Positions 63,018-64,000 of a stretch of 64,000 nucleotides of DNA are shown one piece after another. The stretch is taken from contig JAJDDN010000003.1 in assembly GCA_029260295.1 (NCBI GenBank), positions 186,001-250,000 of the forward strand, written 5' to 3'. Source of the stretch: Phycisphaerales bacterium. Its GTDB lineage: Bacteria; Planctomycetota; Phycisphaerae; Phycisphaerales; UBA1924. Both the position numbers and the translations under genes were made by a program. The first letter of the stretch is position 1. The number at the start of each line of letters is the position of its first letter. The notes under the pieces were generated by a model. That model did no database searches. It was given only the letters and a program-made list of their open reading frames with translations, and was not told the origin of the DNA.

Positions 63018-64000
63018 TTAGCCATCCTTTGCGATGGGATCGGTAGCGACAATTTTATCGACGGCTTGGGCGAATCCTTTATCGAGCGGGAAGCCCTGCC
63101 AGCGGATTGTGCCATCGGTCGAGAGGACCAGTGTGTGGGGGATGCTTGTGATCCCGAGGGCTTTGTAGAGGGTTTGGGTTGAATCGTAGAGTTGAGCGTA
63201 GTTTTCTTTGGTGTTGCTGAGCTTTCGGATGATTTTTTCTTTGTCCTCTGAGCCTGAGATCCTGACGACTTCGAGCTTTCCTGCGTGGGTTTCGAGGAGT
63301 TTTGTATAGATGCGTGACGCTTTCTTTGCTGGACTGCTTGAGCTGATCCAGAAGTCGATGATGAGGACTTTGTTTTCGAATGATCGCTCTTCGCTGACCC
63401 ATTCTTCATTGTCTAGGAGTGGGATTGGGAGTTTCATTCCTTGTGAGTTTCGGTTTGCGTAGAGGGTGCCTTTGTTGTGCTTTGGCCAGGAGGCTCCGCC
63501 GTATTTCTTTGATTTGGAGGCTTCTTTTTCTTTGGCGTCTTGTTCTGGCTTTGCGGGGTCGAGGCCTTGGGCTTGGAGTGCTGCGTTTGTGGTGGCTGAT
63601 TCTGGGGTTTCGGAGGTCAGGAGTTTGATGGCGTCTTTGATTGCGCGTTTGTCGAGGTCTGCGAAGCGGAGGTTTCCGGCGCGGTCGATGAGGTAGTAAT
63701 CGGGGTAGTTGTCTGTGTGCATTGCGGTTGCGAAGGTGCCTCCGGCGTCGCGTGCGACGGGGATGGTGACTTTGCCGGCGGCGATTTTTTCGTGCATGAG
63801 ATCGAAGCCTGCGTCTGGGTGGATTGCGGCGACGACGATGCCTTGGTCTTTGAAGTCGCGGTGCATTCGGGTGAGCTTTGAGAGGGCCATGATTGATTGT
63901 GGGTCGGCGGCTGAGACGACGGCGAGAACGACGACTTTGCCTTTGGTGTTTTCGGGATCGAGGGTGCCTGGGTGGGACCAGTCTGTTAGGGCTGCGGCGA
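63018..64000 (-). CDS. Tandem thioredoxin-fold protein, 5' end beyond the window
   Basis: The frame stays open from the right edge to 63018, 326 codons; the true start is outside, and the ATG at 63890 is internal. Two thioredoxin-like parts: the first with GKVVVLAVVSAADPQSI (where a CxxC would be, no Cys), PDYYLIDRAGNLRFADLDK; the second with KVLIIDFWISSSSPAKKAS and SIPHTLVLSTDGTIRW. Neither has the CxxC pair, so redox activity is unlikely. It may be exported (N-terminus not seen). Confidence 0.75.
   Translation of the reverse strand, partial: AAALTDWSHPGTLDPENTKGKVVVLAVVSAADPQSIMALSKLTRMHRDFKDQGIVVAAIHPDAGFDLMHEKIAAGKVTIPVARDAGGTFATAMHTDNYPDYYLIDRAGNLRFADLDKRAIKDAIKLLTSETPESATTNAALQAQGLDPAKPEQDAKEKEASKSKKYGGASWPKHNKGTLYANRNSQGMKLPIPLLDNEEWVSEERSFENKVLIIDFWISSSSPAKKASRIYTKLLETHAGKLEVVRISGSEDKEKIIRKLSNTKENYAQLYDSTQTLYKALGITSIPHTLVLSTDGTIRWQGFPLDKGFAQAVDKIVATDPIAKDG

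Overview
This 64 kb window is a high-GC bacterial chromosome segment that most resembles the Planctomycetota, probably class Phycisphaerae. The signs are exported proteins ending in a short hydrophobic stretch plus AGRRRR, a DUF2231 membrane protein fused to a planctomycete-type haem-c domain, a MoxR/DUF58/VWA operon, an Hc1 histone-like protein, and a serine/threonine kinase. The lineage is inferred from protein families only; no rRNA or tRNA gene was seen.

Layout. 0-10.6 kb: OsmC, a likely small RNA, a DUF3800 gene, thiC with its TPP riboswitch, a cytochrome-like protein, and a TetR-linked set (SRPBCC, two AhpD/CMD proteins, SDR, DinB). 10.6-17 kb: a large exported protein, a nitroreductase, a solitary atpG and a PhnP-like hydrolase. 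17-27.6 kb: a long minus-strand stress/surface operon (permease, NHL lipoprotein, VWA, MoxR, DUF58, BatA-like), interrupted by a GxxExxY gene between 38-bp inverted repeats. 27.7-29.6 kb: accB-accC. 29.7-33.8 kb: a HigBA-like toxin-antitoxin pair and four PEP-CTERM-like exported proteins. 34.4-53.8 kb: sugar, envelope and housekeeping genes (DegT aminotransferase, manA, fabZ, Hc1, rsmA, HAD phosphatase, GGDEF protein, murG, ftsW, rimO) and three transporters. 53.8-64 kb: small lipoproteins, glyA, a zinc-ribbon membrane protein, a phosphatase, a kinase, an amidase-fold protein, trmL and a thioredoxin-fold protein cut by the window end.

Two chromosome-scale features stand out. A perfect parS-like site (TGTTCCACGTGGAACA) lies at 54304-54319, only about 0.5 kb from an abrupt switch of the plus strand from C/A-rich to G/T-rich at about 53.75 kb. 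Together they suggest that the replication origin or centromere region is here. Second, at least 23 copies of an intergenic hairpin repeat are scattered from 14 kb to 60 kb. They have a constant frame (GGGTGCC ... CCGTCTTCGG ... GTCTTC) and variable stems that keep their pairing through compensatory changes. All ten copies right of the skew switch point one way; ten of thirteen left of it point the other way, and the three exceptions are partners in inverted pairs. Two other repeat families follow the same polarity.

Genes that appear to act together: accB-accC and fabZ (fatty-acid synthesis); murG-ftsW (septal peptidoglycan); MoxR-DUF58-BatA-VWA (chaperone-ATPase with VWA partners); higB-higA; and the TetR-headed redox set. 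Start codons were chosen by Shine-Dalgarno position and domain boundaries, and alternatives are stated where they matter.
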